Source: Clostridiales bacterium (GTDB taxonomy: Bacteria > Bacillota > Clostridia > Christensenellales > JAISNN01). From it: a DNA stretch of 33,046 nucleotides. The notes beneath the pieces are model-generated. The model was not told the origin of the DNA. It saw nothing but the letters and a program-made list of their open reading frames with translations, and ran no database searches. Of the stretch, positions 16,138 through 23,895 are shown piece after piece; position 1 is the stretch's first letter, and each line of letters opens with the position of its first letter. Made by a program: the position numbers and the translations under genes. The stretch spans positions 1 through 33,046 of the forward strand of contig JAISNN010000030.1 of the NCBI GenBank assembly GCA_031276195.1, written 5' to 3'.

Positions 16138-17466
16138 ATGGCTCTTTTTGAAGGATTGAGCGAAAGGCTCAATCACATATTTTCCAAAATGAAAAACAAG
16201 GGCAAACTGACCGAATTGGAGATCAAGCAGGTTATGCGCGAGGTGCGTATCGCCCTGCTCGAAGCCGACGTCAATTTTAACGTTGTCAAGGATTTCATAA
16301 ACAGAACGACGGAAAAAGCCGTCGGAGAGGATATTTTAAAAAGTCTTACCCCCTCCCAGCAGATTATAAAGATCGTAAACGACGAATTGGTCGAACTTAT
16401 GGGCGCGAAAGGCGTCAAACTCGCTATCGGAGACAAGCCCCCCACGGTCTATATGATGTGCGGACTTCAAGGCGCGGGCAAGACGACGATGTGCGGAAAA
16501 CTTGCGGCGATGCTCAAAAAACAAGGAAAGAGCGTTTTGCTCGCCGCTTGCGATATCTACCGCCCCGCCGCGATAAAACAACTCCAAATCGTCGGCGAAA
16601 AAGCGGGCGCGGAGGTTTTTACGTTGGGGCAGACCGCGCCCGTACGGATCGCGTCCGAGGCGGTCAAGCACGCCGGATCGAAGGGGATTGACATCGTAAT
16701 TTTGGACACCGCGGGGCGGCTGCATATCGACGAAGCCTTGATGGGCGAATTAAAAGACGTCAAAAAAGCGGTCAATCCGACGGAAATTCTTCTCGTCGTG
16801 GACAGTATGACGGGGCAGGACGCGGTGGGCGTTTCGGACAGTTTCAACAGACAATTAGACGTTTCGGGCGTGATTTTGACCAAATTAGACGGCGATACGA
16901 GGGGCGGCGCGGCTCTTTCCATTCGCGCCGTTACGGGAAAGCCTATAAAATTCACGGGAATCGGCGAAAAAATGGGCGATATAGAGCCTTTTTATCCCGA
17001 CAGAATGGCGTCTAGGATTCTCGGTATGGGCGACGTCCTTTCTTTGATCGAAAAGGCGGAGCAGGCTTTTACGGAGGAGGAGACAAAACGGCTGGAAAAA
17101 AAGATTAAGGAGCGCAGTTTTGACTTTAACGACTATCTTTTACAACTCAATTCCTTAAAAAAAATGGGGAGTATGAAAGACATTTTGTCGATGCTGCCCG
17201 CGGGCGCGCAGATCAAGGATTTCGACGAGAGCGTCAGCGAAAAGCAACTCGCGGTAACCAAGGCGATTATCCTCTCGATGACAAAAAAAGAGCGGTCTAT
17301 GCCCGACATTATAAAGGGTTCTCAAAAGAAGCGGATCGCGGCGGGGAGCGGAACGAGCATACAGGACGTAAACAAATTGCTGAAACAGTTCGAGGCGATG
17401 AAAAATATGATGAAGCAGATGGGCGGCGGCAAAGGCGGCAAGAAATTTATGAAAATGCCGTTTTAA
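16138..17466 (+). CDS. ffh: Signal recognition particle protein Ffh (SRP54)
   Basis: Ffh binds signal peptides on ribosomes together with SRP RNA and delivers them to FtsY for membrane insertion. The 442-residue length is standard. N domain residues 1-90; G domain with GLQGAGKT (109-116), DTAGR (190-194) and TKLDGD (248-253); M domain from about 325 with Met-rich helices (LKKMGSMKDILSMLPAG, LSMTKKERSMPDII) and the basic RNA-binding segment around GSQKKRIAAGSGTS, ending in a Gly/Lys/Met-rich tail. AAAGGAGGAA lies about 8 bases before the ATG. The neighbours ylxM and rpsP are the classical Firmicutes context. The SRP RNA gene is not visible in the window. Confidence 0.98.
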   Translation: MALFEGLSERLNHIFSKMKNKGKLTELEIKQVMREVRIALLEADVNFNVVKDFINRTTEKAVGEDILKSLTPSQQIIKIVNDELVELMGAKGVKLAIGDKPPTVYMMCGLQGAGKTTMCGKLAAMLKKQGKSVLLAACDIYRPAAIKQLQIVGEKAGAEVFTLGQTAPVRIASEAVKHAGSKGIDIVILDTAGRLHIDEALMGELKDVKKAVNPTEILLVVDSMTGQDAVGVSDSFNRQLDVSGVILTKLDGDTRGGAALSIRAVTGKPIKFTGIGEKMGDIEPFYPDRMASRILGMGDVLSLIEKAEQAFTEEETKRLEKKIKERSFDFNDYLLQLNSLKKMGSMKDILSMLPAGAQIKDFDESVSEKQLAVTKAIILSMTKKERSMPDIIKGSQKKRIAAGSGTSIQDVNKLLKQFEAMKNMMKQMGGGKGGKKFMKMPF

Positions 17467-17577
17467 ATCCCGCGTTTGAATACCTTGTACAACGCGGTTT
17501 AAAATGTACGCGCCGTATAAAAACGAGTACAATTTAATTATATATAAAAAACTATTTAATTTCGGAGGAAACAAAAA

Positions 17578-17865
17578 ATGGCAGTAAAAATCAGATTGAC
17601 CAGAATGGGCGCGAAAAAAGCCCCCTTCTACCGTATCGTCGCGACCGACAGCAGAAAAGCGCGCGACGGACAATACATCGAGCAGATAGGGTATTATGAC
17701 CCGACGAAAGATCCGTCGCTTGTCGTCGTCGATAACGCCGTCGCGGAAAAATGGCTCAAATGCGGCGCGCAGCCCACGGATACGGTCAGAAGACTTTTTA
17801 AGGACGCGGGATTGATCGAGAGAGATACCGCGAAAGCCGAAAAAGCCGAAGCGAAGCCGGAATAA
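17578..17865 (+). CDS. rpsP: Small-subunit ribosomal protein S16
   Basis: A 95-residue protein of the 30S subunit, beginning [20 protein letters not shown], a clear S16 signature, with [14 protein letters not shown] at about 30-43. The C-terminal tail is Ala/Lys/Glu-rich ([11 protein letters not shown]), a common extension in this family. GGAGG precedes the ATG by about 9 bases. It follows ffh after 111 bases; that gap contains a CCGCGTT/AACGCGG hairpin (17470-17497) with only three T, a weak attenuator at most. khpA follows after 89 bases. Confidence 0.98.
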   Translation: MAVKIRLTRMGAKKAPFYRIVATDSRKARDGQYIEQIGYYDPTKDPSLVVVDNAVAEKWLKCGAQPTDTVRRLFKDAGLIERDTAKAEKAEAKPE

Positions 17866-17954
17866 CGGCGGAATAAAGTACAAGACAGCAAAACAAAAGC
17901 CGAAAAACGGCGATACTAATCGGTCTTGCCGATAAAAATTAGGAGCGAATAAAA

Positions 17955-18239
17955 ATGCAGGATTTAATAAAATTTTTGGTCAAGGAATTGGCGGACACCG
18001 ACGACGTCGATATAAAAGAAGTCGACAAGGGCGGATTCACCGACATCGAAATCTATATGGATAAGGATGAGGTCGGAAAGGTCATCGGGAAACAAGGCAG
18101 AATCGCAAAGGCATTGAGGACGATCGTAAAAGCCGCCGCCGCGAAACAGCACATCAGATGCAATATCATCATAAAGGAAAGAGGTAAGGGCGGCGAGGTT
18201 GACGAAGCCGCGGACACCTTTGACGGCGTTGAGGACTGA
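17955..18239 (+). CDS. khpA: KH-domain RNA-binding protein KhpA (YlqC family)
   Basis: 94 residues with a single KH domain of the KhpA/YlqC type. The RNA-binding loop is VIGKQGRIAKAL (about residues 37-48, GxxG = GKQG), preceded by the TDIEIYMDKDEVGKVIG strand-helix typical of the family. KhpA pairs with KhpB (Jag) in Gram-positive bacteria and affects cell division and RNA metabolism; khpB is not in this window. TAGGAG lies about 8 bases before the ATG. The order rpsP-khpA is conserved in Firmicutes. Confidence 0.94.
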   Translation: MQDLIKFLVKELADTDDVDIKEVDKGGFTDIEIYMDKDEVGKVIGKQGRIAKALRTIVKAAAAKQHIRCNIIIKERGKGGEVDEAADTFDGVED

Positions 18240-18267
18240 TTTTTTATAGCGGAATATCAATGCGAAA

Positions 18268-18514
18268 AACGCGGTATAGAACCGCTGAAAATGCCGTGAA
18301 ATCCGACACGAAAACGGTGATATACTATAACAATTCAGCATAAAATTTATGTCATAAAACGCGGTATAGAACCGCTGAAAATGTCGTGAAATCCGACACG
18401 AAAACGGCGGTATACTATAACGCGAATTCGGCATAAAATTTATGTCATAAAACGCGGTATAGAACCGCTGAAAATGCCGTGAAATCCGATATAAAAACGC
18501 GGTATAGAACCGCG
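18268..18514. repeat. Array of palindromes with 45-bp period between khpA and rimM
   Basis: GCGGTATAGAACCGC starts at 18271, 18361, 18454 and 18499. Spacings are 90, 93 and 45 bp. In the 90-bp units a decayed copy (GGTGATATACTATAAC or GGCGGTATACTATAAC) sits midway, so the underlying period is about 45 bp. Between palindromes the sequence TGAAAATGCCGTGAAATCCG recurs. The last copy (18498-18514) is a perfect 17-base palindrome CGCGGTATAGAACCGCG. Minus-strand reading frames through the array repeat SCRISRHFQRFYTAF and are not genes. This fills most of the 358-bp khpA-rimM gap. Confidence 0.9.
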
Positions 18515-18538
18515 AAAAATTATTTTTTTTGTAAACAT

Positions 18539-18561
18539 AAAAGGGTGATAAAGCCCTTTTT
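18539..18561 (+). terminator. Weak terminator-like hairpin before rimM
   Basis: AAAAGGG (18539-18545), an 8-base loop, CCCTTTTT (18554-18561). Short stem and short T run, 36 bases before rimM; it may attenuate transcription into rimM-trmD. Confidence 0.5.
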
Positions 18562-18597
18562 GTTAATGCAAAAAAGTTCTTAAAAAGGTATAAAATT

Positions 18598-19107
18598 ATG
18601 AAAGTTACGATTGCAAAAATCGCCAAGCCGCACGGCGTAAAGGGCGAGTTAAAAGTTTTGCCCGACACATTTGACAAGACTATTTTTGTCAAGTTAAAGA
18701 GTGTTTTTATCGACGGAAAGGCGTTTCCCGTGGAGTACGCCAAGATCGCGGGCGGCTACGTTATTTTGAAACTCCGCGGTGTGGACGCAATGACCGCCGC
18801 CGAAAGTTTCCGAAACAAATCCGTTCAAATCGAAAGGGCGCAGAGGCTGAAACTGCCCGACGGTTTTCACTATATCAGCGACCTTATCGGCTGCGGCGTC
18901 TACGTCGGCGAGAGGCGTATCGGCGGCTTGACCGCCGTTTTGCAAAACGGCGCGGCGGACGTCTATGTCGTCGACGGCGGCGAGAGCGAGATTATGTTTC
19001 CCGCGCTTGAAAACCTTTTGACGAGGGTCGACACGGACAATAAGATCATCGTTTTGGACGAAAAGCGGTTCGGCGAAACCGCGGTTATAAACGAAAAAAA
19101 ACAGTGA
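18598..19107 (+). CDS. rimM: Ribosome maturation factor RimM
   Basis: RimM assists 16S rRNA processing and 30S head assembly, binding S19. 169 residues: N-terminal RimM barrel with the family opening IAKIAKPHGVKGELKV, and a C-terminal PRC-barrel-type domain from about residue 93 (FHYISDLIGCGVYVGERRIGGLTAV, VVDGGESEIMFPALENLL). It starts at an ATG with AAAGG about 9 bases upstream. The gene normally sits directly between khpA (plus ylqD in some species) and trmD; here it has the same order but spacers of 358 and 464 bp filled with repeats. Confidence 0.96.
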   Translation: MKVTIAKIAKPHGVKGELKVLPDTFDKTIFVKLKSVFIDGKAFPVEYAKIAGGYVILKLRGVDAMTAAESFRNKSVQIERAQRLKLPDGFHYISDLIGCGVYVGERRIGGLTAVLQNGAADVYVVDGGESEIMFPALENLLTRVDTDNKIIVLDEKRFGETAVINEKKQ

Positions 19108-19159
19108 TAAAGTATAGCGAATTACGTCTTTTAAGAATTGAAAATTTTCTGCGCGGAAA

Positions 19160-19555
19160 AGTTTTTTGTGGTATTCGATGTTTAATATTTAGTATTTGGC
19201 GTTTGATATCCGGCGTTTCGTAATTTGGAATTTGATATCGACGTTCGGCATTGAATGTATTGAATGTTTTGATAATACGGCGTTTGAAATTTATTTTTTG
19301 GTATTCGGGATTGAACATTTTGTAATTCGGGATTTAGAATTGCTTATCACGCATTCGGCATTTGACGATTGAAATTTGCTATTCGGTATTTAATATCGGT
19401 ATTTGACATTTGACGATTCGGCATTTGCAATCCGGCGCTTGTAATTCAATACTTGCAATCCGGCATTTTCAATTAAATACTTATAATTTAATACTTACCG
19501 TTCGGTATTTGCTATTCGGTATTAGTAATTCGGAAATTTTGACGGCGGAATAAAA
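19160..19555. repeat. Degenerate ATTCGG/GTATTTG repeat tract between rimM and trmD
   Basis: About 400 bp composed of loosely repeated 12-16-base words such as ATTCGGTATTTG, TTTGACATTTGACGATTCGG and GCAATCCGGC. The plus strand is strongly T/G-biased. There is no hairpin or open reading frame with a ribosome site. Similar words occur at 23705-23870 and inside the gene at 23896-24918. Confidence 0.7.
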
Positions 19556-19571
19556 AAACGGGAAAAAAATT

Positions 19572-20267
19572 ATGGAAATAGACGTTTTGACGATATTTGC
19601 CGAGCAGTTCGAGGTGTTGAAAAGCGGCATAATCGGAAAGGCTTTGGAAGCCGGGCTTTTCGAGGTGCGCGTCCACGACATCCGGGCATATTCGGCGAAC
19701 AAGCATAAAAAATGCGACGACGCGCCCTTCGGCGGCGGCGCGGGTATGGTTATGACCGCGCAGCCCATTCACGACGCGATCGCCTCCGTCGATCCGAATC
19801 ACGAATGTTTGAGAGTTTATATGTCGCCGCGCGGGAGCGTTTTACGTCAGGATACGGTTCGGGAGTTTGCGGAACGCGACAGGCTTTTGCTGCTTTGCGG
19901 GAGTTACGAGGGCGTCGATCAGCGCGTCATAGATCTCGATATCGACCTTGAAATCTCCGTCGGCGACTATATTTTGACGGGAGGGGAGTTGCCCGCGCTC
20001 ATTTTGATCAACGCCGCCGCGAGATATATTCCGGGCGTTTTGGGGAGTATAGAATCACTCGACGAGGAATCTTTTTCGGACGGACTTTTGGAATATCCCC
20101 AATATACGCGCCCTCAAACCTTTTTGGACAGGACGGTTCCCGAGGTTCTCTTGAACGGAAACCATAAGGAAATTATCAAATTCCGCCATGATGAACAGTT
20201 GAAAATAACGCGCAAAAACCGCCCCGATTTGTATCGGAAATATATGAGGAAGAAGAATGCGCGTTGA
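19572..20267 (+). CDS. trmD: tRNA (guanine-N1)-methyltransferase TrmD
   Basis: TrmD methylates G37 next to the anticodon of certain tRNAs using S-adenosylmethionine, preventing +1 frameshifts. 231 residues, normal length. Visible: IDVLTIFAEQFE at the start; DDAPFGGGAGMVM (about 49-61); the SAM-binding knot motifs LLCGSYEGVDQRV (about 107-119) and SVGDYILTGGELP (about 129-141); EYPQYTRPQ (about 174-182). The ribosome site is weak (ACGGGAA). rplS usually follows trmD; here the gene ends at a terminator and the next gene is pyrE on the other strand, so rplS is elsewhere or absent. Confidence 0.97.
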   Translation: MEIDVLTIFAEQFEVLKSGIIGKALEAGLFEVRVHDIRAYSANKHKKCDDAPFGGGAGMVMTAQPIHDAIASVDPNHECLRVYMSPRGSVLRQDTVREFAERDRLLLLCGSYEGVDQRVIDLDIDLEISVGDYILTGGELPALILINAAARYIPGVLGSIESLDEESFSDGLLEYPQYTRPQTFLDRTVPEVLLNGNHKEIIKFRHDEQLKITRKNRPDLYRKYMRKKNAR

Positions 20268-20345
20268 GAAAACGAGAGCCGGCGGCATATTTAGCGGTTA
20301 GCGGTCGGCGGTCAGTGCGTCAGATTTAAATGCCTTATTTTGCAT

Positions 20346-20377
20346 AAAAAACGACGGTACTATACCGCCGTTTTTTT
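20346..20377. terminator. trmD terminator built from the dispersed palindrome
   Basis: CGACGGTA, CTA loop, TACCGCCG (20352-20370, one mismatch), with six A before and seven T after. It is the same family as the uvrA terminator at 8574-8606 and can act on both strands. Confidence 0.8.
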
Positions 20378-20480
20378 AATTTGCCGTCCTATCCGTACAC
20401 TATTCCGCGGAGGGGGACGTTAAGAGGAGTTTGTAGGGGCGGCGCATTAACCGCGCGTCAAAGATCGCGGTATCACAAAA

Positions 20481-20543
20481 TTACTAAAAGTTTTTGAAAG
20501 GAGGCGCGGAGGGGAACTTTTTTCAAAAAGTTCCCCTCCGCAT
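20481..20543 (-). repeat. 65-bp hairpin element, copy 3 (downstream of pyrE)
   Basis: A 17-bp perfect stem (20506-20522 with 20525-20541, GCGGAGGGGAACTTTTT) and the conserved tail CCTTTCAAAAACTTTTAGTAA on the minus strand. It starts 18 bases past the pyrE stop, oriented with pyrE. Confidence 0.8.
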
Positions 20544-20560
20544 AAAAAAAATAAAATTTT

Positions 20561-21094
20561 TTATTCCAAATAACTTATGCCGTCCGCTTTTTTCATAGTG
20601 AAAAGCGGTATTAAATTCAGCCCTTCTTTTTTCATAATCTCGTACGCGTCGGTATTTCTGAGGATCACGCAGAGGACGGATTCGACGCGCGCGCCGCGTT
20701 TTCTCAGTTCTTTGACGCTTTCGATGATTTGACCGCCCGTCGTAACGACGTCTTCGATGACCAAGACGTTTTTGCCGCTTAGTTCCGCGCCTTCGGCGAG
20801 TTTGCAAGTCCCGTATTCTTTCGCTTTTTTGCGGACGAACGCCGCCGGGATTTTCGTCAGTTGCGACAGAACCGTCGCGACGGGAATGCCGCCCGTTTCC
20901 AGCCCCGCCAAAACTTCGGAATTTTGCGGTATAGAGCTTTTCATTTGTTCGGCGATTTCCGCCAAAATGACGGGGTCGGACTCGAACAGGTATTTGTCGA
21001 AATATTCGTTTGAAACAAGCCCCGAACGGAGGGTAAATTGCCCCGTGATATGCGCGGTTTCATAGACTTTTTTTGCGAGAGTCGGTTTGTCCAT
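20561..21094 (-). CDS. pyrE: Orotate phosphoribosyltransferase
   Basis: PyrE converts orotate plus PRPP to OMP in pyrimidine synthesis. 177 residues. The PRPP-binding loop is VLVIEDVVTTGGQ (110-122). FVRKKAKEYGT (87-96) carries the lysine-rich catalytic loop region, and GLETGGIPVA (64-73) is typical of the family. AAGGAG lies about 10 bases before the ATG. No other pyr gene is adjacent; leuS lies upstream on the same strand, 181 bases away. That gap holds a decayed palindrome copy (21190-21206, CGCGGTATAGAAGCGCG) and no clear promoter, so co-transcription with leuS is possible. Confidence 0.94.
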   Translation of the reverse strand: MDKPTLAKKVYETAHITGQFTLRSGLVSNEYFDKYLFESDPVILAEIAEQMKSSIPQNSEVLAGLETGGIPVATVLSQLTKIPAAFVRKKAKEYGTCKLAEGAELSGKNVLVIEDVVTTGGQIIESVKELRKRGARVESVLCVILRNTDAYEIMKKEGLNLIPLFTMKKADGISYLE

Positions 21095-21275
21095 ATTACT
21101 GTAACTCCTTGGTATTTTTTGAATTGCTTAAAATAGGTTTTTGGGACGGTATTTTTTGAAGGCTTAAAGCGGATTTTTAATGATTTATCCGCGGTATAGA
21201 AGCGCGTTTTTACGGTGTAACATTTAATATTTCCGCGCGGCGGATTTTTAATTTTATTTATTTTTTCAATGCCGT

Positions 21276-23684
21276 TTATACTATAAAATTTATTATTTTT
21301 TTGGGGACGTAGATTTCTTTTTTTACGTTGACAAGCAACGCCGCGAGAGCCGCGTCTTTTAAAACCGCCGCCTTGACCGCCGCCGCGTCCGCGTCTTTTT
21401 GCGTTCTCACCGTTCCTTTTAATTTCCCGTTGATTTGGACGGGGATTTCGATTTCGTCGTCTTCCAGCCTTGACGGGTCGAACGCGGGATACGCCGACTT
21501 AAACAGCGGCGTTTTATATCCCAAAATTTCATTCATCTCCTCCGCGATATGCGGCGTAAAGGGATAGAGCAGCAGCAGGAGAGTTTTTAACTCGCCCTTA
21601 GAGATATAACCGTCTGCGGTAACGTCGTTCAGATACGCCATCATCGCGGCGATCGCCGTATTAAATTTCATCGCTTCGACGTCTTCCGAAACCTTTTTTA
21701 TCAAGCGGTTGGTCATAACGGTATGTTTTTCGGAGTACCCTTCGTTTTTGTCCGCTATGGATATGAGGTTGAAAACTCTGTCCAAAAACCGTCTGCATCC
21801 GTTTATGCTCGCGTTCGACCAGGGGACGGGGCTTTCGTAGTCGCCCATAAACATTATATACAGTCTGAGTACGTCCGCGCCGACTTCTTTTATCAGCGCG
21901 TCGGGGCTGACGACGTTCCCGAGTGATTTTGACATTTTGATTCCGTTTTCGCCGAGGACAAGTCCTTGCGCCGTGCGTTTTTTGTAGGGTTCTTTGAACG
22001 GCACCGCGCCGATGTCGTAGAGGAAGCGGTTCCAAAAGCGCGAATAGATGAGGTGGCGCGTAACGTGTTCCATACCGCCGTTATACCAGTCTACCGGTCC
22101 GAAATATTCCAACTTTTTTTTGTCCGCCAAAGCGCGGTCGTTTTTGGGATCTATATACCGCAAAAAATACCAAGACGAACCCGCCCATTGCGGCATCGTA
22201 TCCGTTTCTCTCACCGCCTTGCCGCCGCACGCGGGGCATTTGCAGTTGACGAATTCGGGAACGTTCGCGAGGGGCGATTCGCCGCTTTCGGTTTGGCGGT
22301 AACTTTCGAGGGGCGGCAGTTCGAGGGGGAGTTCGTTTTCGGGGACGGTTACGGTTCCGCATTTTTCGCAGTATACGATCGGGATAGGCTCGCCCCAATA
22401 GCGTTGGCGGTTGAACGCCCAGTCTTTCATATTGTAGTTTACTTTCTTTTTTCCGATTCCGTTTTCGGAGAGATACGCCGTGATTTTTTTGAGCGCGTCT
22501 TTGACGGTCAGCCCGTCCAATATGCCCGAATTGATCAAAATGCCGCCCGCAATGTCCGTATAGGCTTGTTTTTCGACGTCGCCGCCCGCGATGACTTCGA
22601 CGATCGGCATACCGAATTTTTTAGCGAATTCGTAGTCGCGTCCGTCGTGCGCGGGAACGGCCATAACCGCGCCCGTGCCGTAGTCGAGGGTTACGTAATC
22701 GGCGATAAAGATCGGGATTTGTTTTTTTGTGACGGGGTTGACGGCGGAGATGCCGTCGATTTTCACGCCCGTTTTGTCCTTATTGACGCGTGTGCGGTCA
22801 AAGTCGTTTTTCTTTTTGGTTTCGGCTTGATACGTTTCGATTTCGGCGAGATTTTTGATGAGGGCGGCGTTTTCCGAAATGAGGGGATGTTCGGGGGCTA
22901 TGACCATAAAAGTAACGCCGTAGAGCGTGTCCGCGCGCGTCGTAAAGACTTTGAGTTTCGCGTCCTTATCGGCGGCGCCGAATAGCGGAAAATCGATTTC
23001 CGCGCCCTCCGAACGTCCGATCCAATTTCGCTGTTCGGTTTTGATACGCGGCAAGAAGTCCACTTCGTCCAGTCCGTCGAGGAGTTTTTCGGCGTAATCT
23101 CTGATCTTCAAAAACCATACGTTTTTTTCTTTTTGGACGACTTCCGAGCCGCAGCGGTCGCATACGCTGCCCTGTGATTCTTCGTTCGCGAGAATGACCT
23201 TGCATTTTTCGCAGTAATTGACGTACGCTTTGCTCTTATACGCCAAACCTTTTTTGAAAAGTTGAATAAAAATCCACTGCGTCCACTTATAATAATTTTT
23301 GTCCGTCGTATCCACGGCGCGCGAATAGTCGAACGAAAAGCCGAACGCCTTTAATTGACGCGTGAACGTCGCGATATTGTCGTCCGTAACCTTTCGGGGG
23401 TGTTTTCCCGTCTGCATAGCGTAGTTTTCCGTGGGCAGTCCGAAAGCGTCGAAGCCTATCGGAAACAGGACGTTATAGCCTTCGAGGCGGCGTTTCCGGG
23501 CGATGATTTCGATGGACGTAAAGGCGCGCAGATGACCGACGTGCAGACCGCTCCCCGACGGGTACGGGAATTCGATCAGCCCGTAAAATTTTGGACGCGT
23601 GTCAAAGTCGACCGCTTCGTTGACCTTTTCTTTTTCAAAAACCGCCTGCCATTTTTGTTCGGAGGCGGCGAAATCGTATTCCAT
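21276..23684 (-). CDS. leuS: Leucyl-tRNA synthetase
   Basis: LeuRS charges tRNA-Leu. 802 residues from the ATG at 23682-23684, chosen because GGGAG lies 9 bases upstream; a frame-compatible ATG at 23714 has no ribosome site. Visible: HIGH-type HVGH (about 48-51) in FPYPSGSGLHVGHLRAF; a zinc-type cluster CEKCK...CDRC near 160-185; the CP1 editing domain with TRADTLYG and GTGAVMAVPAHDGRD; a second CEKC...CKCPAC cluster; KMSKS (about 583-587); and the C-terminal anticodon domain ending with IYVPKKIINFIV. No T-box leader (no GGGTGGNACCGCG-type element) is visible upstream, where a low-complexity repeat tract lies instead. Confidence 0.97.
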   Translation of the reverse strand: MEYDFAASEQKWQAVFEKEKVNEAVDFDTRPKFYGLIEFPYPSGSGLHVGHLRAFTSIEIIARKRRLEGYNVLFPIGFDAFGLPTENYAMQTGKHPRKVTDDNIATFTRQLKAFGFSFDYSRAVDTTDKNYYKWTQWIFIQLFKKGLAYKSKAYVNYCEKCKVILANEESQGSVCDRCGSEVVQKEKNVWFLKIRDYAEKLLDGLDEVDFLPRIKTEQRNWIGRSEGAEIDFPLFGAADKDAKLKVFTTRADTLYGVTFMVIAPEHPLISENAALIKNLAEIETYQAETKKKNDFDRTRVNKDKTGVKIDGISAVNPVTKKQIPIFIADYVTLDYGTGAVMAVPAHDGRDYEFAKKFGMPIVEVIAGGDVEKQAYTDIAGGILINSGILDGLTVKDALKKITAYLSENGIGKKKVNYNMKDWAFNRQRYWGEPIPIVYCEKCGTVTVPENELPLELPPLESYRQTESGESPLANVPEFVNCKCPACGGKAVRETDTMPQWAGSSWYFLRYIDPKNDRALADKKKLEYFGPVDWYNGGMEHVTRHLIYSRFWNRFLYDIGAVPFKEPYKKRTAQGLVLGENGIKMSKSLGNVVSPDALIKEVGADVLRLYIMFMGDYESPVPWSNASINGCRRFLDRVFNLISIADKNEGYSEKHTVMTNRLIKKVSEDVEAMKFNTAIAAMMAYLNDVTADGYISKGELKTLLLLLYPFTPHIAEEMNEILGYKTPLFKSAYPAFDPSRLEDDEIEIPVQINGKLKGTVRTQKDADAAAVKAAVLKDAALAALLVNVKKEIYVPKKIINFIV

Positions 23685-23704
23685 TTTTTGTTCTCCCGAT
23701 GTTA

Positions 23705-23870
23705 GATTTTCCATTTTTTATTTTTGTATTTTGTATTTAGAATTTAAATTTCTTTGTTTTGCATTTTGCGTTTTGCGTTTTGCATTTTGTATTTTGTATT
23801 TTGTATTTAGAATTATGATGTTTATGATTTTTTATTCGGCGTTTAACGTTTAGCGTTTAGCGTTCGGAAT
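23705..23870. repeat. Degenerate TTTTGYATTTTG repeat tract upstream of leuS
   Basis: Runs of TTTTGTATTTTGTATTTAG, TTTTGCATTTTGCGTTTTG and TTTAACGTTTAGCGTTTAGC. Simple word repetition without hairpins, similar in style to 19160-19555. It occupies the whole leader region of leuS. Confidence 0.7.
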
Positions 23871-23895
23871 TGTGCTTAACCTTCCGTTTTTATAG

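Noticed and set aside
17964-18743. 259-residue minus-strand reading frame with SCRISRHFQRFYTAF repeats
   Set aside because: Reads through the palindrome array and antisense to khpA and rimM.
21966-22985. 339-residue plus-strand reading frame
   Set aside because: Antisense shadow of leuS, which has complete motifs.
23685-23895. T-box riboswitch upstream of leuS
   Set aside because: No conserved T-box sequence or antiterminator fold; only low-complexity repeats.
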